Shown here one piece after another: positions 19,050 through 25,764 of a stretch of DNA of 64,000 nt. How positions within the stretch are numbered: the first letter of the stretch is position 1; every line of letters starts with the position of its first letter. Position numbers and translations under genes: made by a program. This DNA comes from Nitrospirota bacterium. GTDB lineage: Bacteria > Nitrospirota_A > Leptospirillia > Leptospirillales > Leptospirillaceae. Below the pieces are notes generated by a model. That model saw nothing but the letters and a program-made list of their open reading frames with translations. It was not told the DNA's origin and did not search any database. The DNA lies in assembly GCA_021844275.1 (NCBI GenBank), contig JAKBTR010000010.1, positions 10,522 to 74,521 of the forward strand. Direction: 5' to 3'.

Positions 19050-20081
19050 ATGGCAACAATTCGCGAACGCGGCCCCTACCAGTGGCAGGCTCAAGTCATT
19101 CGAAAAGGGCACCCTGCCCAATACAAGACATTCAACAACAAAACCGCCGCCGAACGTTGGGCCCGGCTAGTCGAATCGGAGATGGACAAGGGGGTCTTTG
19201 TTTCCCGAAAGGAAGCCGAAAGCACCACGCTTTCCGATGCCATTGACCGATTCATAGACGAACACCTTCCGACCCTCAAGACACAAGAACGGGAGACCAA
19301 CCGGGCGCGTGCTATTCAACGGGACACTATGGCAAAACACTTCCTTGCCACAATTCGCGGAAAAGACATTGCAGACTTTATCAAGAGGAGAAAATCTGGA
19401 GGTGCCGGACCCAAAACCATCAAACTGGATCTCTCTTTGCTCTCAAAGCTCTTCAACCTTTGCATGACATCATGGGGGATGGAATCCCTCCGAAATCCCG
19501 TCGAACTTGTCCAGAAACCCAAACTCCCCAGAGGACGGGACCGCCGTCTGAAGCCAGGGGAACTGGACAGGATCCTCGAAGCCTCTGCCTCCCCTGCCCT
19601 TTCCGATCTCGTCCGCTTTGCTCTGGAAACGGCCATGCGCCGGGGAGAACTCGCCGGGATGACCTGGGATATGGTTGACCTAAAAAGACGGACGGTGACG
19701 CTCCCAGAAACGAAAAACGGGGAAAAGCGGATCGTTCCCCTTTCCTCGGAAGCCGTCCGGATTCTGTCCGGACTGACCCGTCGGATTGACGGGAAAGTCT
19801 GGGGCATGGCGGACCAGTCGATCACCCAGGCGTTTATCCGCGCCGTCTCTCGCGCAAGGGCCGCCTATGAGAAAGAATGCGAGGAGAACGGACGGAAGCC
19901 GGATCCTTCCTTCCTGTCCGATCTCACCTTTCACGATCTTCGTCACGAGGCCACCAGCCGGTTCTTTGAGAAGGGGTTCAATCCGATGGAAGTGAGTGCC
20001 ATTACAGGGCATAAAACCTTGCAGATGTTGAAAAGGTATACTCACCTGAAAGCGGAAGATTTGGCGGAGAGATTGAAGTGA
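19050..20081 (+). CDS. int: Tyrosine integrase of island 1
   Basis: 343 residues; site-specific recombinase acting at the tRNA-Asn 3' end. The N-terminal arm-binding region begins RERGPYQWQAQVIRKG, a core-binding domain follows, and the catalytic domain has Arg198 (RRGEL), His295 and Arg298 (HDLRH), the GHK histidine at about 321, and the nucleophile Tyr330. The start ATG 19050 is chosen for the CCGGAGG nine bases upstream. The gene ends KAEDLAERLK, and similar 3' tails recur elsewhere in both islands. Its stop overlaps the GNAT start. Confidence 0.93.
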   Translation: MATIRERGPYQWQAQVIRKGHPAQYKTFNNKTAAERWARLVESEMDKGVFVSRKEAESTTLSDAIDRFIDEHLPTLKTQERETNRARAIQRDTMAKHFLATIRGKDIADFIKRRKSGGAGPKTIKLDLSLLSKLFNLCMTSWGMESLRNPVELVQKPKLPRGRDRRLKPGELDRILEASASPALSDLVRFALETAMRRGELAGMTWDMVDLKRRTVTLPETKNGEKRIVPLSSEAVRILSGLTRRIDGKVWGMADQSITQAFIRAVSRARAAYEKECEENGRKPDPSFLSDLTFHDLRHEATSRFFEKGFNPMEVSAITGHKTLQMLKRYTHLKAEDLAERLK

Positions 20082-20554
20082 GAATTCGTCCATTCGGAGA
20101 AAACGATCTTCTTTTCGTCACAGAAATTCACGCACAATCCTTTTCCCGTCAAGGTTTTTCGAAGGATTGGATACAAAGCCTTTTCGGCTCTTTCCCGCGA
20201 TCCAGAATTTACGTTGCCGATAGCGATGAGAAAATTCTTGGATATTGCATCTGGACGGAAAAGAGCGGCTTCCGCAAGGAAGCTGTGCTTGAACTGGAGC
20301 AAATCGCAGTCGCAAAAAAATACCGAGGCAAGGGCATTGGTCGATCTCTTATCGAGCAATCGCTTGAAATGGTCAAAGAATGTTTGTCGGATCGCGGATC
20401 CTGCCTGAAAGCCGTTTTGGTATCGACAAGGACTGACAATACGGCGCAAAAGCTTTACGCGCATTCTCTTGGGGCTGAGCCAATCGCCGTTATTCCGGGG
20501 CTGTATTCAGCCGATGAAGTCCTCATGGTGAGGATGTACACCCTTGAAGGCTGA
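20078..20554 (+). CDS. GNAT-family N-acetyltransferase (RimI-like)
   Basis: 158 residues with the acetyl-CoA-binding motif as KYRGKGIGRSLIE near residues 88-100 and a C-terminal LYAHSLGAE segment, as in RimI-type protein or small-molecule acetyltransferases. The substrate is unknown. GTG 20078 overlaps the integrase stop (GTGA), so it is probably co-translated with the integrase. The 3' end lies within a second copy of the integrase-tail sequence. It is island cargo; antibiotic, toxin or protein substrates are all possible. Confidence 0.8.
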   Translation: MRIRPFGENDLLFVTEIHAQSFSRQGFSKDWIQSLFGSFPRSRIYVADSDEKILGYCIWTEKSGFRKEAVLELEQIAVAKKYRGKGIGRSLIEQSLEMVKECLSDRGSCLKAVLVSTRTDNTAQKLYAHSLGAEPIAVIPGLYSADEVLMVRMYTLEG

Positions 20555-20580
20555 GGATTTGGCGGAGTTGTTGAAGTGAA
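20540..20580 (+). repeat. Second copy of the integrase 3' tail sequence
   Basis: Matches the end of int (20,043-20,081): TTGAAGGCTGAGGATTTGGC here against CTGAAAGCGGAAGATTTGGC there, and both end GAAGTGA. In the int frame it would read KAEDLAELLK and stop. Here it spans the GNAT stop and the GTG start of the next small gene. Related tails lie at about 59,320-59,356 and 60,115-60,153. Confidence 0.65.
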
Positions 20581-20767
20581 ATCTGAAACTTATACAGAGC
20601 TTGGAAAACTTTCGTTAAATGGTGTCTTGGCCGTGTTCGTAACGACGATCGCTCAACCGATTGTAACCCACCAATTTGACTGGCAGATTACCACAGGTGG
20701 TATACTCACAGCAGCGGTGTTACTTGTATTAGGCATTCTGTTTCTGGAAAAAGGAGGTCGTCCGTGA
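20576..20767 (+). CDS. Small two-helix membrane protein (63 aa)
   Basis: 63 residues: a polar N-terminus, helix 1 about 14-30, a short loop with THQFDW, helix 2 about 39-56, and a charged EKGGRP end. The GTG start is embedded in the integrase-tail repeat. The stop overlaps the GTG of the 34-residue gene, so the two are coupled. Island 2 has a 64-residue protein of the same plan at the same position (59,353-59,547). Function unknown; a membrane-active or surface-exclusion role is only speculation. Confidence 0.6.
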   Translation: MKSETYTELGKLSLNGVLAVFVTTIAQPIVTHQFDWQITTGGILTAAVLLVLGILFLEKGGRP

Positions 20768-20868
20768 ATATCGATCCAGGTTATTCGATTATTATCGTCG
20801 GGATGGCTCTTGCTGCCATGCTGGGGGGAATTCTCCTGTATTCAAATTTCCATCACCGAAAGCCGTAA
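20764..20868 (+). CDS. 34-residue single-helix membrane protein with His-rich tail
   Basis: Too short for ordinary gene calling. GTG 20764 overlaps the upstream stop by 4 nt. It encodes one membrane helix (about 8-27) and a basic, histidine-containing C-terminus (NFHHRKP). It clearly resembles the 39-residue protein at 59,650-59,769 in island 2: both have I-x-P...S.IIIVG, then G..LY..FHH. Conservation across two separate islands is the main evidence that it is a real gene. Function unknown. Confidence 0.6.
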   Translation: MNIDPGYSIIIVGMALAAMLGGILLYSNFHHRKP

Positions 20869-21156
20869 TTACTCTTCGCGCGTCTCCATGTAATCCTTCC
20901 CCGCCCAGTCCGGATTCTGGACCAGCATCCAGGCGATCAGGGCGTCTTCGATGATCTCCTTCTGCAACTTGTTTTGGAATATCTTTTGAAGATCGGCTAG
21001 TGCCCAGGCCGCCTGGCCGTTTAATGTCACCCCAATCCCTTTTCCGGAAAGACCTTCCGCGTGAACCGTTTTCCGGGCTCTCGACGCTCTCATTCGTTCT
21101 GCGGGTGTCAATGGACGCTCTCCTTTCGGAGGCCGTCCCCTCCTTTTCTTCTCCAT
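20869..21156 (-). CDS. Small basic protein, probable DNA-binding regulator
   Basis: 95 residues. The N-terminus is very basic (KKRRGRPPKGERPLTPAERM), of a kind common in plasmid-borne ribbon-helix-helix or replication accessory proteins; the C-terminal half is predicted helical. GGAGGGAGAG precedes ATG 21156. It converges on the 34-residue gene, with its stop immediately next to that stop. It resembles in plan the 92-residue protein at 60,483-60,761. The role could be repression of island genes; this is inference. Confidence 0.5.
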   Translation of the reverse strand: MEKKRRGRPPKGERPLTPAERMRASRARKTVHAEGLSGKGIGVTLNGQAAWALADLQKIFQNKLQKEIIEDALIAWMLVQNPDWAGKDYMETREE

Positions 21157-21179
21157 CTCTCCCTCCGGCTTGCGGATCG

Positions 21180-22740
21180 TCGAGTGTCCGCAAGCCGTAT
21201 ACTGTAATCAGTTTCTTTATCGGACTTATTGTGCCCGTTGGACGAGATTTCCGGCCTTGAGTATATCCTCAGAAGAACTCACAACCTTTCCATTCTCCCC
21301 CAGCTTAATCTTGAGAACTTTTGTCTTGTGCGAACCGGCCAGCATACCACCGATGCCATGATTCAATGTCCTGCGAGTCTCTTCCAAAATGGTATGAGTC
21401 TGAAGAGGGCATCGTGATTCCAATGAGGAATGCGTCTGAAAGAATGCGGATCGATCATGATAAGAGGCATGGTGATCGATATGAACGACGCGAAGCTCAA
21501 AACGCTGACGCAAGTGAAAGAGTTTCTGGAAGGGACACGGGATGTGGAGTTCCAGGTACTGGAAAAAGACCGGTATCTGTTCATTGAGCGGACCCTCGGG
21601 CGCTTCGGGTACGAGCGTCTGGGGCGCAAGGAGAAGGGCATCGTGCTCCGGTATGTCCAGCAGATGACCGGCCTGTCCCGGCAACAGGTGACGCGTCACG
21701 TTCAGCGGTTCCGGGAAACAGGAACCGTGACGCTCCGGTACCGCGCTCCCTCCAAGGGATTCCGGAAGGTCTTCGACTCCCGGGATGTGGTCCTGCTGGC
21801 AGAGACCGACGAACGTCATGGCACCCTTTCCGGACCCGCCACCAAGAAGCTCCTGGAACGGGCTTTTGAACTTTATGGGGACAGCCGGTACGAAAGGCTG
21901 TCCCGTATCTCCGTCTCCCACCTGTACAACCTGAGAGGGGGAGCGGAATACCAAAAAAAACGCCGGCACTGGACCAAAACCCGGTCTACCAATGCCCCGA
22001 TCGGGGAACGTCGTCCTCCCCGTCCGGAAGGATCTCCCGGGTACCTCCGCATCGACAGTGTGCACCAGGGGGACCAGGACGGCCAGAAAGGGGTCTACCA
22101 CATCAATGCAGTCGACTGCGTCACCCAGTTTCAGGTGGTGGCCACCTGCGAGAAGATCAGCGAGGCGTATCTGATCCCCGTGCTGGAAGAGATCCTGGAG
22201 GCCTTCCCGTTCGTCATTCTGGGGATCCATGCCGACAATGGGTCCGAGTACATCAACTACACCGTCGCCCGGCTCCTGGAAAAGCTCCGGATCGAACTCA
22301 CCAAGTCGAGACCCCGGCACACCAACGACAATGCCCTGGCGGAATCGAAGAATGCGTCAGTCGTTCGAAAACATCTGGGGTATGTCCATATTCCCCAGAC
22401 CTTTGCCCAGGAGGTCAATTCCTTCTGCCGGGACTACCTCAACCCCTATGTCAACTTTCACCGCCCCTGCTTCTTTTCCGAAACGACGACCGATGCCAGG
22501 GGAAGAGAGAAAAAGAGCTATCCATACAGGAACATCAAGACACCCTACGAGAAGTTCAAATCCCTGTCCCGACCCGGGCAGTACCTGAAGCCCGGAGTCA
22601 CCCTGGAACAGCTGGAAAAAATGGCCCTCGCACAGAGCGACAACGAAGCGGCCGAACAACTGAACAACGCCAGGGAGATCCTGTTTCAATCCCTGGACGA
22701 CAGAAGCAGAAAACGGGCCTGATGACCTTCTTGCTGAAAA
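21180..22740 (+). mobile_element. Insertion sequence carrying the DDE transposase, approximate limits
   Basis: The single transposase gene with about 300 bp of non-coding sequence upstream (from about 21,180) and the lipoprotein gene stop 34 bp downstream. GCCCGTT occurs near the left (21,232) and, inverted, a related string near the right (22,710), but no convincing terminal inverted repeat or target duplication was found. Limits are approximate. Confidence 0.4.
21481..22722 (+). CDS. DDE transposase (integrase-core type)
   Basis: About 413 residues from ATG 21481 (in-frame ATGs upstream at 21430, 21457 and 21469). An N-terminal helix-turn-helix with YVQQMTGLSRQQVTRHVQRF precedes an rve-like catalytic core: Asp in RIDSVHQGD, Asp in HADNGSEYIN, Glu in ALAESKNASV. 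Resembles IS481/ISNCY-type transposases. Intact, inserted between the 95-residue regulator and the lipoprotein gene. Terminal inverted repeats could not be fixed by eye. Confidence 0.85.
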   Translation: MNDAKLKTLTQVKEFLEGTRDVEFQVLEKDRYLFIERTLGRFGYERLGRKEKGIVLRYVQQMTGLSRQQVTRHVQRFRETGTVTLRYRAPSKGFRKVFDSRDVVLLAETDERHGTLSGPATKKLLERAFELYGDSRYERLSRISVSHLYNLRGGAEYQKKRRHWTKTRSTNAPIGERRPPRPEGSPGYLRIDSVHQGDQDGQKGVYHINAVDCVTQFQVVATCEKISEAYLIPVLEEILEAFPFVILGIHADNGSEYINYTVARLLEKLRIELTKSRPRHTNDNALAESKNASVVRKHLGYVHIPQTFAQEVNSFCRDYLNPYVNFHRPCFFSETTTDARGREKKSYPYRNIKTPYEKFKSLSRPGQYLKPGVTLEQLEKMALAQSDNEAAEQLNNAREILFQSLDDRSRKRA

Positions 22741-22755
22741 ACTCAGACCCAAAGA

Positions 22756-23049
22756 TCAATACTTGAAAGATCCGATCAAATTCAGAGGCAGTTTCAGACT
22801 CATACCTGAATTGGAATTGACTCTGCGGCGGTAGATCAGTACCTTTCCTCCGTCTTCGGTCGAATCCGGATCCCCCAAAAGTGCAATCACCTGGTCTCTT
22901 GTTTCTCCGACTGTCGTTGCCTTTTTGACAGCGGTTTTGTTGTCCAGGCTGGTATTTCCGTCAGAAACATACATGCCGGCACAGGCACCCAGAGAAAGAA
23001 GAGAAGCGGAAGCAGTTACAATGGCAAGCACTCGAATAGATTTGAACAT
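22756..23049 (-). CDS. Small lipoprotein, BamE/SmpA-like
   Basis: 97 residues with a lipoprotein signal: hydrophobic segment 7-20, lipobox LGAC with Cys23. The mature part has TVGETRDQVIALLGDPDS and IYRRR, a pattern typical of SmpA/OmlA (BamE) domains, which fold as small alpha-beta modules on envelope proteins. On an island with transfer genes it may help assemble or exclude an envelope channel, but that is inference. The upstream region contains the palindrome GAAACTAGTTTC (23,097-23,108). Confidence 0.65.
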   Translation of the reverse strand: MFKSIRVLAIVTASASLLSLGACAGMYVSDGNTSLDNKTAVKKATTVGETRDQVIALLGDPDSTEDGGKVLIYRRRVNSNSGMSLKLPLNLIGSFKY

Positions 23050-23096
23050 TTGATTCTCCTTGGTTGGTTTGAGCCTGGTTGACGGTTCTATTATAC

Positions 23097-23108
23097 GAAA
23101 CTAGTTTC
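23097..23108. promoter_or_regulatory. Palindrome GAAACTAGTTTC upstream of the lipoprotein gene
   Basis: A perfect 12-bp palindrome between two minus-strand genes. Related strings (ACGAAACTAGTC) occur at 23,636-23,652 and 25,734-25,750. A repressor operator for the exported-protein genes is possible; no binding protein is identified. Confidence 0.4.
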
Positions 23109-23156
23109 ATAATTTCAACAAAAAAGTCCTTGTGCATTTTTTTGAACAAGTGGAAT

Positions 23157-23615
23157 TCACCATGGGATCAGTTCGTTCCCGCCGCCGTAAGTTTGAATCA
23201 AATACAGGTGGGAGTAGCTTTTCGACCCCTCCGACGCTGCGAAATATTCACCCCCCAGAATTTCCCACACGGCCTGTGTGAGCGGGAACGGGCCGTTATC
23301 TCCGGCTTCCCAGTCCTGCGATGTCTGAATAACACCGCTCCACCCGGGGGAGATTCCCGCTGTGTCCAGCCCTGCCAGGTCTCCAAAAAACCCAGATTTT
23401 ACAGACGACGACAAGGAAATCTTGGGAAAGTAGCGACCAGCGCTGGCGTTGAAATATGTCCCGATCTGCTCCCCGGGATAGATCATGTATTGATCATCCG
23501 GAGGGCCGTAGTCCTGAATGCAGGCCCCGCTGTATCCCGGGGGAAGGGTGCATGCATTCGCGGTTCCCACCCCAAAGAAACCCAGCACCATAGCCAAAAT
23601 AAACCATTTTTTCAT
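23157..23615 (-). CDS. Exported protein of unknown function
   Basis: 152 residues with a clear signal peptide (MKKWFILAMVLGFFGVGTANA, cleavage after about 21). The mature part starts with CTLPPGYSGAC and has one more Cys within the first ten residues, so a disulfide is possible; rich in Gly, Tyr and Ser. AAGGAGGAAAGG precedes the ATG. Lies downstream of the IcmX/TraW-like gene in the same direction, so it probably belongs to the island's envelope gene set. No family recognised. Confidence 0.6.
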   Translation of the reverse strand: MKKWFILAMVLGFFGVGTANACTLPPGYSGACIQDYGPPDDQYMIYPGEQIGTYFNASAGRYFPKISLSSSVKSGFFGDLAGLDTAGISPGWSGVIQTSQDWEAGDNGPFPLTQAVWEILGGEYFAASEGSKSYSHLYLIQTYGGGNELIPW

Positions 23616-23649
23616 CCTTTCCTCCTTTTATTTTTTGTGACTAGTTTCG

Positions 23650-24786
23650 TTATGGTTTCGGGACGAAACGGGAATAAAGCGCCGACAGTATTGATATTTC
23701 ATACTTTTTATCGTCTTCAGCCCGGAGCATCAGTCTGTTATTGATTGCGAGCTGGTAGTTCAGCTCCCGCAGGAGATCGGTCGTGCTTTCGGTGGAAACG
23801 TTGGCATACCAGTTCTGGTTCGCAAACCGGCCATTCACCAGCGCGTCCAGCATCTGATGCTCGCTGATCAGCCCGGCGGAGTTCGGGGTGGGCGTGGGGG
23901 CCCCGATGCCGCTCATCGAGTTTTGCAGCCAGCCCTGAAGAGGATAGGTGCCCGTGTTCCAGGTCGCGACATGGGACATGGCGGCCTGGGCCAGCCCTTC
24001 CCGGGCATCGTAGATTTTGATCTTCGAAAGCCAGATACGGCCTGCCGGCGTATTCGGATTGACGTTCGCCGGACGAACCGGCGGGAGAGGGTCCGTCAGA
24101 TTCAGAATGTAGTGCGCGGTTTCCGAGCTTGTCGCCCCACCGGAAGAGCCACTGGAAGAATTTGACGACGAAATGGCAGAGGCGGACACTCCGGGAAAAA
24201 GCGACTGGGGCGAAAAGGACTGGGGATGTTCGGTATTGACGTAAGCGACGTTCTGGGACCGGGCCTGCGTGATCCGTCTGTACTGGGCCATGGATGAGGT
24301 GTATCCGCCCTCGACGGTCTGCTGGCCCTGGTCGCCGGTCATCACCTGGGCCGCGGCATCGACACTTTGACATCCGGACCCGCCGACGGCAAGGGACGGG
24401 CTTGATGCGGTGGCCCCACCGAATTCCCTGGCCTGCATGACGTTTGTGAGCGCGTTCACCAAAAGTGACGTGTTCTGGATATTCGCCTGTTCCAAATTCA
24501 TAAAATTTGCGTTTATAGATTGATAAACCAGCATTTCTCCGGAATAGACGGTTTCCGAAACGCAGTTTTCGAGCTGCATCCACCAGGGAAGCAACGTCCC
24601 GATCAGCGTAGACGCGCTGATACTACCTGTACCCAGCACACCACCTATCGGCATTTGGGCCGCGGTGGCGACTTGCGGTATCTGTCCCGCCAGCACGCCC
24701 TGGCATTGCGCGTTCATCGCGTTGGCATTGACTGGTTTGAAAAAGAAAAGAGGCAGGAAAGCCAGAATCAACAGCAGTTTTTTCAC
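23650..24786 (-). CDS. Exported conjugation-type protein, possibly TraW/IcmX-like
   Basis: 378 residues with a signal peptide (about 1-22). A low-complexity Ser/Gly stretch occurs near residue 210. The C-terminus reads LAINNRLMLRAEDDKKYEISILSALYSRF, a pattern I associate with TraW/IcmX-type periplasmic proteins of I-type secretion systems. This assignment is tentative; the adjacent DotA/TraY-like gene supports it. Overlaps the 116-residue gene by 4 nt. Confidence 0.45.
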   Translation of the reverse strand: MKKLLLILAFLPLFFFKPVNANAMNAQCQGVLAGQIPQVATAAQMPIGGVLGTGSISASTLIGTLLPWWMQLENCVSETVYSGEMLVYQSINANFMNLEQANIQNTSLLVNALTNVMQAREFGGATASSPSLAVGGSGCQSVDAAAQVMTGDQGQQTVEGGYTSSMAQYRRITQARSQNVAYVNTEHPQSFSPQSLFPGVSASAISSSNSSSGSSGGATSSETAHYILNLTDPLPPVRPANVNPNTPAGRIWLSKIKIYDAREGLAQAAMSHVATWNTGTYPLQGWLQNSMSGIGAPTPTPNSAGLISEHQMLDALVNGRFANQNWYANVSTESTTDLLRELNYQLAINNRLMLRAEDDKKYEISILSALYSRFVPKP

Positions 24787-25133
24787 TTTAAACCTCCGGT
24801 TTCAGCCTTTTTTGTTTCAGCTTTTGGCAGAAACGCCTGGTAGTAGAACTCTTTACCGATGCGGAAATAGCCAAGTTCAAGCTCTTGGAGCTTTTGGCAG
24901 CCCTCTTTCGGGACGCCCCAGAGTTGGGTTCCCGCACCGGGTGGGCGGGAAAAATAGAGAGTACAGAAATCTCCCTTCGGGCTCTTTTCAATCCGGGACG
25001 GGTGGCCGAACGTCTTGATTAAAATTGGCTTTTGTGACGCTTCTGCAGAAAGGAAAGGATGTGTCCTGGCAACGGCCAGGACGATGATCCCCAGAATGGC
25101 CGTTCCCGCAAGTAAAAGAAGGATTTTTCGCAT
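24783..25133 (-). CDS. Small membrane-anchored or exported protein, unknown
   Basis: 116 residues with one hydrophobic segment (about 4-22) and a periplasmic-type remainder with two cysteines (DFCTLYF and KEGCQKL). Ends in a charged Lys/Glu/Thr tail. The start is 10 nt after the stop of the 206-residue gene; the end overlaps the next gene by 4 nt, so it is part of the same transcription unit. No family recognised. Confidence 0.5.
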   Translation of the reverse strand: MRKILLLLAGTAILGIIVLAVARTHPFLSAEASQKPILIKTFGHPSRIEKSPKGDFCTLYFSRPPGAGTQLWGVPKEGCQKLQELELGYFRIGKEFYYQAFLPKAETKKAETGGLK

Positions 25134-25143
25134 TGCACTGACC

Positions 25144-25764
25144 TCACTTGTAGATGTTGTTGAACGAGTTGTTCACCCCGTTCGTCATCGTGTTTGTCCC
25201 CGGCAATTGTCCGGTGTTCGCGCCGGGCAATCCGTTTGCCTTGTTGACAAGGCTTGATCCCATGTTCCCGAAGATTGAAGACACGCCGCCCGTCGCGCTG
25301 CCCAGAACACTGGAGGCCGTCCCGGTCAGCACCGGCGGAGGACCGGAATCGACCGTGCTGAAGCCGTTCTGCCCGAATCCGACGTTTCCTCCCAGTCCGT
25401 AACTGGAATAGGAATTCAGCGGGCTGGTCATGGTCGACACGGCGGACATCGCCGTCCCGGTCGCCATGGAACACCCCATTTGTTCGAGCATGGACCCAAT
25501 GGCCCCAAACGATTTGGGAAAGTTGAATGTCCCGCCCGCGTTCGACAGGCTGGAGAGACAGCCCTGGGAGGATTGCAACTGCTGCCCCTGGGCGGCTTGC
25601 ACCTGTGCCGCAGCCATAATGGCGCCCTGGCTCATGTTCTGGATCTGCTTTTGGGAAACGGCCTCTTGCGTCGCGATCACCTGGTTGCAGGCCACTCCAG
25701 CAAATGCAGGTATGGGGATCAGAAAAATAATAATTGTGACTAGTTTCGTTAATAGCTTCTTCAT
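25144..25764 (-). CDS. Exported Gly/Ser/Gln-rich protein, unknown
   Basis: 206 residues with a signal peptide (about 1-22, ending AFAG). The mature N-terminus has ACNQVIATQEAVSQKQIQ, a helical Gln-rich segment; the rest is Gly/Ser/Asn-rich with three further cysteines. Such composition suits an extracellular or channel-associated component. It abuts the DotA/TraY-like gene (shared base 25,764). The start region contains the 17-bp string repeated at 23,636. Confidence 0.5.
   Translation of the reverse strand: MKKLLTKLVTIIIFLIPIPAFAGVACNQVIATQEAVSQKQIQNMSQGAIMAAAQVQAAQGQQLQSSQGCLSSLSNAGGTFNFPKSFGAIGSMLEQMGCSMATGTAMSAVSTMTSPLNSYSSYGLGGNVGFGQNGFSTVDSGPPPVLTGTASSVLGSATGGVSSIFGNMGSSLVNKANGLPGANTGQLPGTNTMTNGVNNSFNNIYK
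25734..25750 (-). repeat. 17-bp string TAACGAAACTAGTCACA, copy 2
   Basis: Identical to 23,636-23,652. This copy lies within the signal-peptide codons of the 206-residue gene, the other in the gap between two genes. A shorter match (AACTAGTCAC) occurs at 29,153 near the traI end. Meaning unknown. Confidence 0.5.
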
